15,133 nt of DNA from JALOOE01 sp964423545 (GCA_964423545.1 CAYRFV010000126.1:1-15133); one strand, 5' to 3'. Shown: positions 6,728 to 14,096, counted from the first letter of the stretch. Numbers and translations are program-made. Notes: a model not told the origin generated them from the letters alone.

Positions 6728-9196
6728 TCACCGATACACCAGCGGCAGATAGATCTTTTCGGGAAGTCCTGCGCCCGGTATCGCCAGCTTCGGCATAGCG
6801 TACCCATCGGCTTTGTCCCGAGCATAGAACACCACCCGATACTCCCCTTGTTCCGTGAATCCGTTCGGATACGCGGTCGTGTATCTGCCACTCACGACCG
6901 GGTCGGCGGCCAACTGCACCACCGGCGCCCCCAGGCTCAGGCTGGTGCCGGAGGGCTCCTGGAACGAAGGCGCGTAGATGGCCGCCCACACGGCGTCGAT
7001 CTTGGCGCCGCCCTCCTGCACCTGGGCGGTCAACGTGCCGTTTGCCCCGGCAACCGCCACATTCGCACTGACGATCTGCGGCGGCGAGGCGCCGAAGAAC
7101 TTCGCTACGAAGCGGGTCTGGGCGATGCTGCCGTCGTTTCCGTTATACAGATGGTCGCCGTTGTCATCCATCCACGGCGACTGCCCGTTCGGGCTGAGTG
7201 TCACGGCAGCCCTGGCCTGGTTGAAGCATGTCTTGAGATCTTTGCTGGACGCAATGCAGGTGAAGAACGCATCGGAGAAGTACGCGCCCGACGCGGAAGC
7301 GTAGGCGTTGTGCACCCGATCGGTGGAGGTGATGATCACCCGACCGGCCTTGCTCAGGCTGTCATGCTGCGCGGGTCCCTGCACATAGTCAACGAAGCTG
7401 CCCGAATGGCACGCTTCGATCACCACATTCACCTCGTTCACGCCACTGGCGGTTTCCAGGGCGGTCAGCATGTCATCCAGGCTGTCGGAGCCTGTGGCGC
7501 CGCTCCCGGCGCAGCCATCGGCGCAGAAGTTCTCGATCAACCCGTGATCCATCATATAGAGGAACAGCGGCCGATCTGCTCCCACGCGCGTGGCGGCCCA
7601 AGTCTCGATCGCATACTGGATGTCTGCCGTCGTTGCCGGTGCGGCCACGTCGCTGCTGGAGTCGCCATCCGGATCCTGGGACGAGGAAGCCAGGTACCGA
7701 ATCTGATCCTTGGTGAATCCTGCGCCCCGGAAGATGCGATAGGCGCGATTGGCGCTGTTGTCGATGTTCGACTGAAGCGAGAAGTCCTCGTTGTGGCCCG
7801 CGACGATGATCACCGCGCCTTGAACGTCGGCGATGCGCTTCACCGTGATGGTCGTCACCGGGCTCAGATTGTTGGCGCTATCGAGCGCCGTCACCTCGAT
7901 CGTGTTGTCTCCCGGCGCCAGCCCTACGTTCTCGACGCGGAAACTGTCAGAGCTTCCGCTGAGGCTGTAGTCCCAATGCGGGGCGTCGCCGGTGGTAACG
8001 TTGACCACTCTGACCCGGCTCAGGTTGCTGCCGGCGTCTTGTGCTGTGCCCAAGAACGCCACCGCGCTCTGCGTGACGCTGACAACGCCGCTGGCGACGG
8101 GCGCCTGGACGCTGATCTGTGGGGCAGTTCGATCGGGCGGTTCCACCACCCGGCACGAGACGACCGCCGAGGAATCGCTCTTGTTGTTAGAGTAGTCGAC
8201 GGCCATCACCCAAAGATCATACCAGGCATTCGTAATCAGATTGGTCAGCTCGATGTAGGTATTGCCCTCTCCCGGCACGGGAGGCGCACCGCTCTGGCCG
8301 CCCCCTTGCTGCTGGTAGTGCGCCTCGTAGCCGACCACATCCCATTCGGGGCTCTGGTCCCACTGCAGGGTGAGTGTGGTGGCATCTTTGGCGGCGCACC
8401 GCGGGAAAAGCGGCGCCTGAGGCTGCGCCACATCTTCCGAAAGGGTCACGTCGTAGTTCGTTCCCGCCCCTGCGGCGCTCGGGTCATGCTGCGTCAGCTT
8501 GATGTAGTAAGTCATGCCGGCCGCGCCTTTCCATTCAAGACGCAGCGAAGGCCCGAAGGGGTTGTCCTCTCCGTCGAGGGGCGGCTGGGCTGCGTTGCAT
8601 GTGTTGTACACCAGTGCGACCGGATCCGCCTTGGCGCCGGTGTTGGATACCTCCAAGATATAGGTGCGCTGCGCCGGGGCGACGAACTTCACCCAGTCCT
8701 GGTCGCCGGCGACATGAAAGGTATGGGAGTAGGTGATGCCGGTCGGGGCCACCGTATACGCCTGCGCGCAGGTGTTGTCCGGCTCGTAGACGTCGCCGGG
8801 TGGCGCGGTGGGCGTCGGCGAGCCCGTGGCTGTCGGTGTGCGCGTGGCCGTGGGGGTCGCCGTGCGGGTGCGCGTGGCGGTGGGCGTCAAGGTGCGCGTC
8901 GGCGTACGTGTGGCAGTCGCCGTGCTGGTGCGTGTGGCGGTCGGCGTGGGAGTCGACTGCGCCCCTGGCCAGAACCCACTCTCAATCCGGTAGTTGGCGC
9001 TGGACGCGGCGCCTGCAGCCCACTGGCCCAACGAATCGTGCACGCGGGCGCTGCTCGACTGGCGCACTCCGCCGCCGCTGTTCCACAGGCTCCAGCGCAG
9101 GTCGAAGCCGGGCGATACCTGAGCCGCCGCCATCCCTGCCAGCAGCAGGGCAGTGATCAGCCCGAAAGACGCAATGGCGATGCGATGCCGGGTCAT
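6728..9196 (-). CDS. Secreted legumain-like (C13 family) cysteine peptidase with PPC, FN3 and Ig-like domains and LPLV tail
   Basis: The product has 822 residues, and AGGAG lies 6 nt before ATG 9196. Modules in order: signal peptide (1-25); a short module ending YRIESGFWPG (27-78) seen in many exported bacterial proteins; a Thr/Pro/Arg linker (81-133); a PPC domain (134-255) with YEPDNTCAQA and DQDWVKFVAP; an FN3-like domain (about 258-350); an Ig-like domain (355-455); and a C13-like catalytic domain (456-700). The catalytic domain contains AVIIVAGHNED, LFLYMMDHG (His551), VVIEACHSGSF (Cys596) and a DDNGD motif. His551/Cys596 is the inferred dyad, 45 residues apart. A further Ig-like domain (703-808) is followed by the tail KIYLPLVYR. 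By family knowledge it is an extracellular peptidase or transpeptidase; specificity is unknown. It lies 64 bp after the fibre-like gene and 10 bp before the lipoprotein gene. Confidence 0.88.
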   Translation of the reverse strand: MTRHRIAIASFGLITALLLAGMAAAQVSPGFDLRWSLWNSGGGVRQSSSARVHDSLGQWAAGAASSANYRIESGFWPGAQSTPTPTATRTSTATATRTPTRTLTPTATRTRTATPTATRTPTATGSPTPTAPPGDVYEPDNTCAQAYTVAPTGITYSHTFHVAGDQDWVKFVAPAQRTYILEVSNTGAKADPVALVYNTCNAAQPPLDGEDNPFGPSLRLEWKGAAGMTYYIKLTQHDPSAAGAGTNYDVTLSEDVAQPQAPLFPRCAAKDATTLTLQWDQSPEWDVVGYEAHYQQQGGGQSGAPPVPGEGNTYIELTNLITNAWYDLWVMAVDYSNNKSDSSAVVSCRVVEPPDRTAPQISVQAPVASGVVSVTQSAVAFLGTAQDAGSNLSRVRVVNVTTGDAPHWDYSLSGSSDSFRVENVGLAPGDNTIEVTALDSANNLSPVTTITVKRIADVQGAVIIVAGHNEDFSLQSNIDNSANRAYRIFRGAGFTKDQIRYLASSSQDPDGDSSSDVAAPATTADIQYAIETWAATRVGADRPLFLYMMDHGLIENFCADGCAGSGATGSDSLDDMLTALETASGVNEVNVVIEACHSGSFVDYVQGPAQHDSLSKAGRVIITSTDRVHNAYASASGAYFSDAFFTCIASSKDLKTCFNQARAAVTLSPNGQSPWMDDNGDHLYNGNDGSIAQTRFVAKFFGASPPQIVSANVAVAGANGTLTAQVQEGGAKIDAVWAAIYAPSFQEPSGTSLSLGAPVVQLAADPVVSGRYTTAYPNGFTEQGEYRVVFYARDKADGYAMPKLAIPGAGLPEKIYLPLVYR
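8798..8956 (-). repeat. Thr/Pro/Arg linker repeat (53 residues) in the C13-like peptidase
   Basis: Imperfect TPTATRT/TATATRTPTRT repeats separate the N-terminal module from the PPC domain. The DNA is a run of degenerate GTG/GCG-rich units, prone to slippage. Length variation between strains would be expected; that is inference. Confidence 0.75.
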
Positions 9197-9260
9197 GCCA
9201 GGCTCCTTTACCTAACGTACGTCGCCCTCAGATCTTCCGCCTATGTCATCCGAAATCTGC

Positions 9261-11345
9261 TTACGGCTTCTCAGGCTGGGATGCGGGCTGTGGAGCGGCT
9301 GCCCGAGGGCTGGTCACCCGGTCGTTCAAGCCCAAGCTCTTGGACTGGCCGTATGCTTCCGGATCGAGGTAAGTCCCCAGTTCGTCGCCCGGCTTGTCCT
9401 CCTCCACCGGGATCCGGTGCATCTCGGCGTACGGGTCCTGACGTATACCGGTCACCTGCCACGACACCTCCAGGCCAGGCGCGCCGCCCGCGATCTGGAA
9501 GCGGTTGTTCTGGACCTTCTGCGCAATGTACAGGTTGGGGCCCGGCCCTCCGATGGGGGTGAGCTGGTAGCGGAAGTCGCGGTTCAGCGCGCCGAACCAG
9601 GCGGGGAGTGTCACCCAGGCTTGGCCTTCTGCGTTGAGCACGACATTGCCGTTATAGAGATTCATCATGTCGGGGCTTTCGACGAACGAGTGGTAGAGAT
9701 ACTTGTTCTGCGGGTCCAGCGGGTGATCGATTTTGAATCCGCCGCCGGCTTTGGTCAGCATGCCTGAGACGTATACAGGGCCGCTGAAGTAGCCTGCGTA
9801 ATTCCCGGTCCCAGTGTCGATGGAGCCATAGACTCCGTAGGAATTCGTGGTTCCGCTCGAACGGCCATAGACACCCCATCGACCCGAGCTCTGGCCCCAG
9901 ACCCCGACGTAGGCGCCCTCCCCGCGCACGCCGGCGCCGCCGTCTGTCGAGACGCTTGAACCATAAGCGCCGTAGGTCCATCCGGTCGTGGAAGATGTGG
10001 CGCCCATCGTTCCTCGCCCATCCGGCGACGCGCTGCTGCCGCGCACGCCCCAGGAGCTCCCCGTGGTGGCTGTGTTCGCGCCGTAGACGGCGTCGCTGCC
10101 CGCTCCCCACGACAATGCGGAAACGCCGCCCCATTGACCTTCCCCGCGCACACCCGAGCTGTTGAGGCTGTAGCCATAGGTCCCGTAGCTGTCCCGGCTG
10201 ACGCCGACGACCCCTTTCCCCGTGTCCGACTGTCCTGAGACGCCGTGTCGCCCGGAAATGGTCACACCTGACAGTCCCGCTACGCCTCGCACCCCGGCCG
10301 CTCCGCTGGCTGTGGACGCGGTCGAGCTCTCGATGCCGTGCGACGCGGCGCCGGTGGAGGTATTCGCGACCGAGAGGACCGGCGTGCTCGCGCTGGCCGA
10401 CATGGCGTCACCCGTGACATTGACGAAGCGCGCATCGGATTGCGACTGCGTATAGTAAAGCGCGTCATGATTGTGGTTGGCTGCGGCAAAGGCTGTACTG
10501 TGCTGACCGTCGAGGAGGTCGGCGTCGAGGCCCGAGCCGCTGCCGTCGTTGGCGGCGGTCCACGCCGTGCCGGTGATTTTCGCCGGGGCAAGCGCCGCAT
10601 CGGGCACGTCCTGATTGCCGATCTCGTTAGCGTTGTCGTTGACATAGGCGGCGTCATGGTGGTGCCCGCTCGTCGCGAAGGCGGCTGCATGCTGGCCGTC
10701 GAGGAGGTCGGCGTCGAGGCCCGAGCCGCTGCCGTCGTTGGCGGCGGTCCACGCCGTGCCGGTGATTTTCGCCGGGGCAAGCGCCGCATCGGGCACGTCC
10801 TGATTGCCGATCTCGTTAGCGTTGTCGTTGACATAGGCGGCGTCATGGTGGTGCCCGCTCGTCGCGAAGGCGGCGGCATGCTGGCCGTCGAGGAGGTCGG
10901 CATTGCGGGCATAGATCGCGTAGACGACATCTGCGATGCGCAGGCGTGGGGTGGCTTCCGCGTCGCTGCCCACCTTCACGCCCAGCCACAGGTCGCGTCC
11001 ATCGAAGCTCGCCGAGGGCAACGCGATCAGGTCACCCAAAGGGGTGCTGAAGAGCCCGCCGGCCACGGTGACGACCCTGGGCTCGGTCCACAGCGCCGTT
11101 CCACCCGTCTCGACGTCATAGATGGCGAAAACCATCTGGTAGGGCCCGTCGGGCTTGGGGATGCCGGTAGCGGGGTCAACCAGGCGGCCTTGATAATGCA
11201 GCAGGAGCGTCCCTGCAGCCGCGGCAGATGCGGCCTGCCCCGGCGCCGGCGCGTCGGCGTATGCCACACCGCTGGTCAGCAGGATGGCCAGGATGATGGC
11301 GACATCCAGGCTGCGTCGTCGACGTGTTGACGTGAGCGCACCCAT
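9261..11345 (-). CDS. Secreted fibre-like surface protein with 63-residue tandem repeats
   Basis: The product has 694 residues from ATG 11345, which has GAGGAGG 6 nt upstream; an upstream ATG at 11447 lacks this and precedes an implausible N-terminus. Residues 1-30 are a signal peptide. Residues about 45-146 form a module with LHYQGRLVDPATG and LWLGVKVG, common at the start of bacterial surface proteins. Residues about 147-290 carry LLDGQHAAAFATSGHHHDA units at 151, 214 and 277, a motif style also found in phage tail fibres. Next comes a Gly/Ser/Tyr region with GVYG/GVRG repeats (about 330-520), which may form a beta-structured shaft. The C-terminal domain (about 537-660) contains FKIDHPLDPQNKYLYHS, LNRDFRYQLTPIG and RIPVEE; I have seen similar domains in uncharacterised exported proteins. 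The tail is charged and Pro-rich and lacks the LPLV ending. Surface adhesion is inferred. It is the first gene of the exported-protein series. Confidence 0.8.
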   Translation of the reverse strand: MGALTSTRRRRSLDVAIILAILLTSGVAYADAPAPGQAASAAAAGTLLLHYQGRLVDPATGIPKPDGPYQMVFAIYDVETGGTALWTEPRVVTVAGGLFSTPLGDLIALPSASFDGRDLWLGVKVGSDAEATPRLRIADVVYAIYARNADLLDGQHAAAFATSGHHHDAAYVNDNANEIGNQDVPDAALAPAKITGTAWTAANDGSGSGLDADLLDGQHAAAFATSGHHHDAAYVNDNANEIGNQDVPDAALAPAKITGTAWTAANDGSGSGLDADLLDGQHSTAFAAANHNHDALYYTQSQSDARFVNVTGDAMSASASTPVLSVANTSTGAASHGIESSTASTASGAAGVRGVAGLSGVTISGRHGVSGQSDTGKGVVGVSRDSYGTYGYSLNSSGVRGEGQWGGVSALSWGAGSDAVYGANTATTGSSWGVRGSSASPDGRGTMGATSSTTGWTYGAYGSSVSTDGGAGVRGEGAYVGVWGQSSGRWGVYGRSSGTTNSYGVYGSIDTGTGNYAGYFSGPVYVSGMLTKAGGGFKIDHPLDPQNKYLYHSFVESPDMMNLYNGNVVLNAEGQAWVTLPAWFGALNRDFRYQLTPIGGPGPNLYIAQKVQNNRFQIAGGAPGLEVSWQVTGIRQDPYAEMHRIPVEEDKPGDELGTYLDPEAYGQSKSLGLNDRVTSPRAAAPQPASQPEKP
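10507..10896 (-). repeat. 189-bp tandem duplication inside the fibre-like gene
   Basis: Two adjacent copies of a 189-bp unit (63 codons) are nearly identical at the DNA level, and a partial third copy covers the LLDGQH part. I saw only single-base differences, such as ctgaccgtc versus ctggccgtc at the start and ggctgc versus ggcggc at the end. Near-identity even at third codon positions points to recent duplication or gene conversion. The reading frame is kept. Confidence 0.9.
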
Positions 11346-11688
11346 ACATAGCCTCCTCGTGTAAGCGCGGATGTGGCGGGAATTACGTATCCCGGCGTCG
11401 GAGCCTGGCCGGCAGCTGTCCAACGATGAGTTGGGCCAGGCCTGCATCTGCTGAGCATCACCAGGCTGCGCCGGACATATGAACCCTCCGCAGAAGAGTC
11501 GGTCTTTGACTGCAACGGAGGTCAGGGCAGAGACGAGTCAATCACAACGCCTTGGGTATCTCGCATGACCGATCGGAGGAAAGCCTTGCCGTGCAAGCTC
11601 CGTGCCTGTGGTGACGCCAACTCAGGCGCCTTCACCCGGCGCACGACGCAAAGACCTAGACCTGCCATGGCGGCGACCAGGGATTCTC

Positions 11689-11718
11689 TTCATAGATGAT
11701 CGCGCCGAATCGTCGCAA
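11689..11718 (-). promoter_or_regulatory. Weak candidate promoter for the exported-protein genes
   Basis: The minus strand has TTGCGA (11718-11713), an 18-bp spacer and TATGAA (11694-11689). Each box matches its consensus at four of six positions. A start near 11682 would give a leader of about 337 nt. The adjacent CRP-like site supports the call, but the boxes alone are weak. Confidence 0.35.
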
Positions 11719-11722
11719 TTGC

Positions 11723-11738
11723 TATGAAATAGCTCACA
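11723..11738. promoter_or_regulatory. CRP-like operator half-sites
   Basis: The plus strand reads TATGA, 6 bp, TCACA; the minus strand reads TGTGA, 6 bp, TCATA. This differs by one base from the classical TGTGA-N6-TCACA palindrome. It lies just upstream of the weak promoter and downstream of a gene for a Crp-family protein with a CRP-type recognition helix. Binding is inferred. Confidence 0.5.
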
Positions 11739-11743
11739 GGAAG

Positions 11744-11763
11744 ACCGTAACGAAAGTTACGGT
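11744..11763 (-). terminator. Hairpin that may end the Crp-like transcript
   Basis: An 8-bp perfect stem (ACCGTAAC / GTTACGGT) encloses a 4-nt loop, TTTC on the minus strand and GAAA (GNRA type) on the plus strand. It lies 75 nt after the regulator's stop. On the minus strand it is followed by CTTCCTGTG, a poor U-tract, so termination is uncertain. The GNRA loop would favour a plus-strand RNA structure instead. Confidence 0.4.
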
Positions 11764-11838
11764 TGGGGGCAGAGATGGGGTGCGCCGGGGCTCACATCAA
11801 CCCTCGCTGCGCGATGCGGCGGCGAGTAGGAGCTTCGC

Positions 11839-12525
11839 TCAGTAGAAGACTCTGTGCCTCACGCTGTTCAGGTCGAGGATGGTGATCGTCTGCCCGTCGA
11901 TGCGGATCCAGCCCTGATCCCGGAACAGGTGCAGCGCTTTGTTGACCGTCTCGCGCGTGGCGCCCACCCACGTCGCCAGCTCGGTCTGGGTCATATGCAG
12001 ATCGATCTCGACCGTGTCGTCTTCGCGCCTTGCGCCGTATCGTTCAGCGAGATCGAGCAGCGCAGCCGCCAGGCGACCGGGCGCATTCAGGAAGGCCAGC
12101 GCTTCGGTATAGGCGGTGAGGTGACGCAGGCGCTCCGTCAGCAGGTCGACGATATGTTGGGTCACGACGGGAAATCCCTGCGCACAGCGCAGGAACTCGT
12201 CGCGCTGCAACGTGTACGTCACCGTCCGCTCCAGCGCTACGGCGCTGGCCGAACGCGGCTTTCCGTCCAACAGCGAGACGATGCCGAAGCAGTCGCCCGC
12301 ACTGTAGACGTCCAGGGTGATCTCCTGTCCGGTATGACCGAGGATGAACATGCGTATCTTGCCCGACTCGATCAGGTAGAGGATCTGACCGGGGCTGTCT
12401 TTGTGAAAGAGGATCATCCCTTTGCCGAAGGTGCGCTTGCGCATGTGGGAGGCCAGGGCTTGCAACTCCTCTTCGGGTAGGCCACTGAACAGAGGCGACC
12501 GGTTGAGCAGTTCCACGCAGGGCAT
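11839..12525 (-). CDS. Crp/Fnr-family transcriptional regulator with atypical ligand pocket
   Basis: The product has 228 residues, and GGAGG lies 5 nt before ATG 12525. Residues about 8-118 form a cyclic-nucleotide-binding-type beta-barrel, about 119-150 the dimerisation helix and about 165-225 a winged helix-turn-helix. The recognition helix holds ATRETVNKAL; Arg191 and Glu192 match the E. coli CRP residues that read the GTGA half-site, with Lys196 where CRP has Arg185. The phosphate-binding pair Arg91-Ser92 is kept. However, the pocket motif reads FGIVSLLDGKPRSA, with Ile82 where the family usually has Glu (FGE type), so cAMP binding is doubtful. No Fnr-type cysteine cluster is visible. A CRP-like palindrome lies in the gap downstream, before the exported-protein genes, making those a plausible target. 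Family assignment is firm; ligand and regulon are inference. Confidence 0.93.
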   Translation of the reverse strand: MPCVELLNRSPLFSGLPEEELQALASHMRKRTFGKGMILFHKDSPGQILYLIESGKIRMFILGHTGQEITLDVYSAGDCFGIVSLLDGKPRSASAVALERTVTYTLQRDEFLRCAQGFPVVTQHIVDLLTERLRHLTAYTEALAFLNAPGRLAAALLDLAERYGARREDDTVEIDLHMTQTELATWVGATRETVNKALHLFRDQGWIRIDGQTITILDLNSVRHRVFY

Positions 12526-12817
12526 GCCTACCTCCGGTTTGACACGCGGGGCGCATCCATCTGCTTGGCGACCCTGCTGCAGGCATGTGCAGTCGCGGAG
12601 ATGGCGCCCAGGAGGGAGCTTGCGGGTTGCGTAAGCCTCCCTGCTCGATGTGCTCAGCGAGCGAAGTGAGCCAGGCAGGATGGGCGAGCGACACAGGGCC
12701 GCGGCTGCGATCCGTCATGGCCTGCGGAATGTCGATGCGACTGAACGCGCCTGACATCCGAAACCGTCCAGGCGCAGGGTGCAAACACGTTCATGAACTC
12801 CACATGGTCACTATAGC
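12526..12817. other. Gap upstream of the Crp-like gene
   Basis: Apart from the regulator's ribosome site I see no convincing gene. A perfect 10-bp palindrome GTTCATGAAC at 12789-12798 is the only notable motif; no clear sigma-70 promoter for the regulator was found on the minus strand. Confidence 0.5.
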
Positions 12818-12857
12818 AAAAAAAGACGGCAGCGTCAATGGCGTGACACTGCCGTCT
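12818..12857 (-). terminator. Strong intrinsic terminator of the URO-D-like gene
   Basis: On the minus strand a 9-bp stem (AGACGGCAG / CTGCCGTCT) encloses an inner GTCA/TGAC helix after one mismatch, and is followed directly by a run of about seven T. It lies 39 nt after the URO-D-like stop codon. It separates that transcript from the Crp-like gene. Confidence 0.9.
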
Positions 12858-12896
12858 CAGCACAGAATCCCGATCGAGGCGAGGCCCTCAGCCCGT

Positions 12897-14018
12897 CTAT
12901 TGCATTCCGAACATCCGCTCCTTGAGGTCGAGGTAGTAAAGGTAATCGTCTGGATCGACGTTGGGCGGGCATCGGTGATCGCAGAACGGGATGTAGCCGC
13001 CACGCTCGACCAGCGGCACGAGGGTCTTCATGTACGCCTGGATCGCAGGGCGGCCGGAGCCGAGCTGAATCTTGTCGACGCCGCCCATGATGCGCAGCTC
13101 CCGGCCGTATTTTCCTAACAGCTCACCCGGATGCGCGCAGCTGTTGACTTCGTAGGGGAACAAGCAGTTGATCCCACCCTCCATGAGGTAGGGCATGATT
13201 GGCCGCACGTCGCCGTCACAATCCGTGTACCAGAGGTCGATGCCGGCCGCAGCCAATTTGGCGTGGATGCGCTTGTAGCGCGGCATCACCACGTTCTTGA
13301 AGAACCTGACCGAGACGATGGGTCCGCTCTTGTAACAGATATCCTCCCAACCCGACGCGAAGTCGAAATCGATGCGCCCCAGCACCTGATCGAGGAAGTC
13401 CTCGACCATCACGCACGCCGTTTCCACCATATCCTCGACCATCGCCGGGTAGTCGTAGATCGCATAGGCCAGCCCCTCGAAGGTCAGCATGTCGCGAATC
13501 TTGCCGATCATCGAGCCGCAGTGAACGCCCAGCGGGTAGTCCCGGTGGCTGGGATGGAGCGTCTTGAGCAACTGGACGTCCACCTTGCGGGCCGGATCAT
13601 CGCGGCGAAACCGCTCCTCTTTAACCTTCTCCCAATCGGCCGGCGTCTGGATGCTGGACTTGATGAAGTGGGGGATGGTGTCGTGACCGTCTTTCGGCAC
13701 TTCTGCCAGCAGCCCGTCGGCGTTAACGATGATCTTCGTGGTCTCAGTCTCGTTCACCACGACACTCTCGAATGCCGGGCTGAGCCAGATGCGTCCGCCG
13801 ACCGCATGGATGCGATCGAAGCTGAAGAAGATGTCGGCTTCGGCATTGTTGCGGATGCCGTTCTCATAGAAGAGGGGCCACTCGGTGAAATTCTCGTTCC
13901 AGTAGCCGAACTCCATGTTGAAGCAGCGGTCGACCGGGGCGTAGTGCATCTGTCGCACAAAGCGTTCCCGATCGGTCATAACGCCGGGCCACTTGGGCCG
14001 GATAGGGGTGATGGGCAT
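12897..14018 (-). CDS. URO-D superfamily protein, probably corrinoid methyltransferase-like rather than HemE
   Basis: The product has 373 residues, and AGGAG lies 6 nt before ATG 14018. The fold family is suggested by the N-terminal TDRERFVRQMHYAPVDR segment (14-30), by GVHCGSMIGKIRDML (164-178), by the YDYPAMVEDMV segment and by the C-terminal GGYIPFCDHRCPPNVDPDD (340-358). Heme-pathway HemE carries an N-terminal MRQAGRY-type motif that is absent here, so uroporphyrinogen decarboxylation is unlikely. In MtaA/MtbA-type relatives zinc is held by an HxC motif and a later Cys; here the matching region reads TDCDGD (Cys267), without the His, and the late site is CDHRC (Cys346, His348, Cys350). 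Metal binding is possible but not by the standard set. It has its own candidate promoter and terminator, so it is a single-gene unit. Substrate unknown. Confidence 0.85.
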   Translation of the reverse strand: MPITPIRPKWPGVMTDRERFVRQMHYAPVDRCFNMEFGYWNENFTEWPLFYENGIRNNAEADIFFSFDRIHAVGGRIWLSPAFESVVVNETETTKIIVNADGLLAEVPKDGHDTIPHFIKSSIQTPADWEKVKEERFRRDDPARKVDVQLLKTLHPSHRDYPLGVHCGSMIGKIRDMLTFEGLAYAIYDYPAMVEDMVETACVMVEDFLDQVLGRIDFDFASGWEDICYKSGPIVSVRFFKNVVMPRYKRIHAKLAAAGIDLWYTDCDGDVRPIMPYLMEGGINCLFPYEVNSCAHPGELLGKYGRELRIMGGVDKIQLGSGRPAIQAYMKTLVPLVERGGYIPFCDHRCPPNVDPDDYLYYLDLKERMFGMQ

Positions 14019-14067
14019 CGGTGTCTCCTGCGGCGGCGGACCGCCTTAGCAATGGGTTCGAAGCGGC

Positions 14068-14096
14068 ATGTTAGCGCGATCGGGCGAATCTGGCAA
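14068..14096 (-). promoter_or_regulatory. Candidate sigma-70 promoter of the URO-D-like gene
   Basis: The minus strand has TTGCCA (14096-14091), a 17-bp spacer and TAACAT (14073-14068). The start would be near 14061, giving a leader of about 43 nt before ATG 14018. Confidence 0.55.

Larger units (their letters stand above)
11346..11838. other. 493-bp gap between the Crp-like regulator and the exported-protein genes
   Basis: No convincing gene is present in either strand. It contains the ribosome site of the fibre-like gene, a weak promoter (11689-11718), a CRP-like palindrome (11723-11738), an 8-bp hairpin (11744-11763) and a second isolated GCTCACA half-site near 11790-11796. A weak GC hairpin at about 11803-11826, just after the regulator's stop, has no U-tract. 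Confidence 0.6.

Noticed and set aside
8798..8956. CRISPR or other spaced repeat array
   Set aside because: The repetition is codon-level Thr/Pro linker sequence inside a protein gene, without regular spacers.
6602..9562. 986-codon plus-strand ORF opposite the C13-like peptidase gene
   Set aside because: It lies antisense to a well-supported gene, has an Arg/His/Gly-rich composition without domains, and is the usual high-GC antisense artefact.
11346..11447. Upstream ATG start at 11447 for the fibre-like protein
   Set aside because: It would put 34 residues before a clear signal peptide and lacks the GAGGAGG found before ATG 11345.
11610..11632. Third possible copy of the leader hairpin (minus-strand CGCCTGAGTT)
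   Set aside because: The loop and right arm do not match, only a 5-bp stem forms, and it is over 260 nt from the start codon.
12897..14018. Annotation as heme-pathway HemE
   Set aside because: The N-terminal MRQAGRY-type motif is absent and the C-terminal CDHRCPP region fits the non-heme URO-D-like group.
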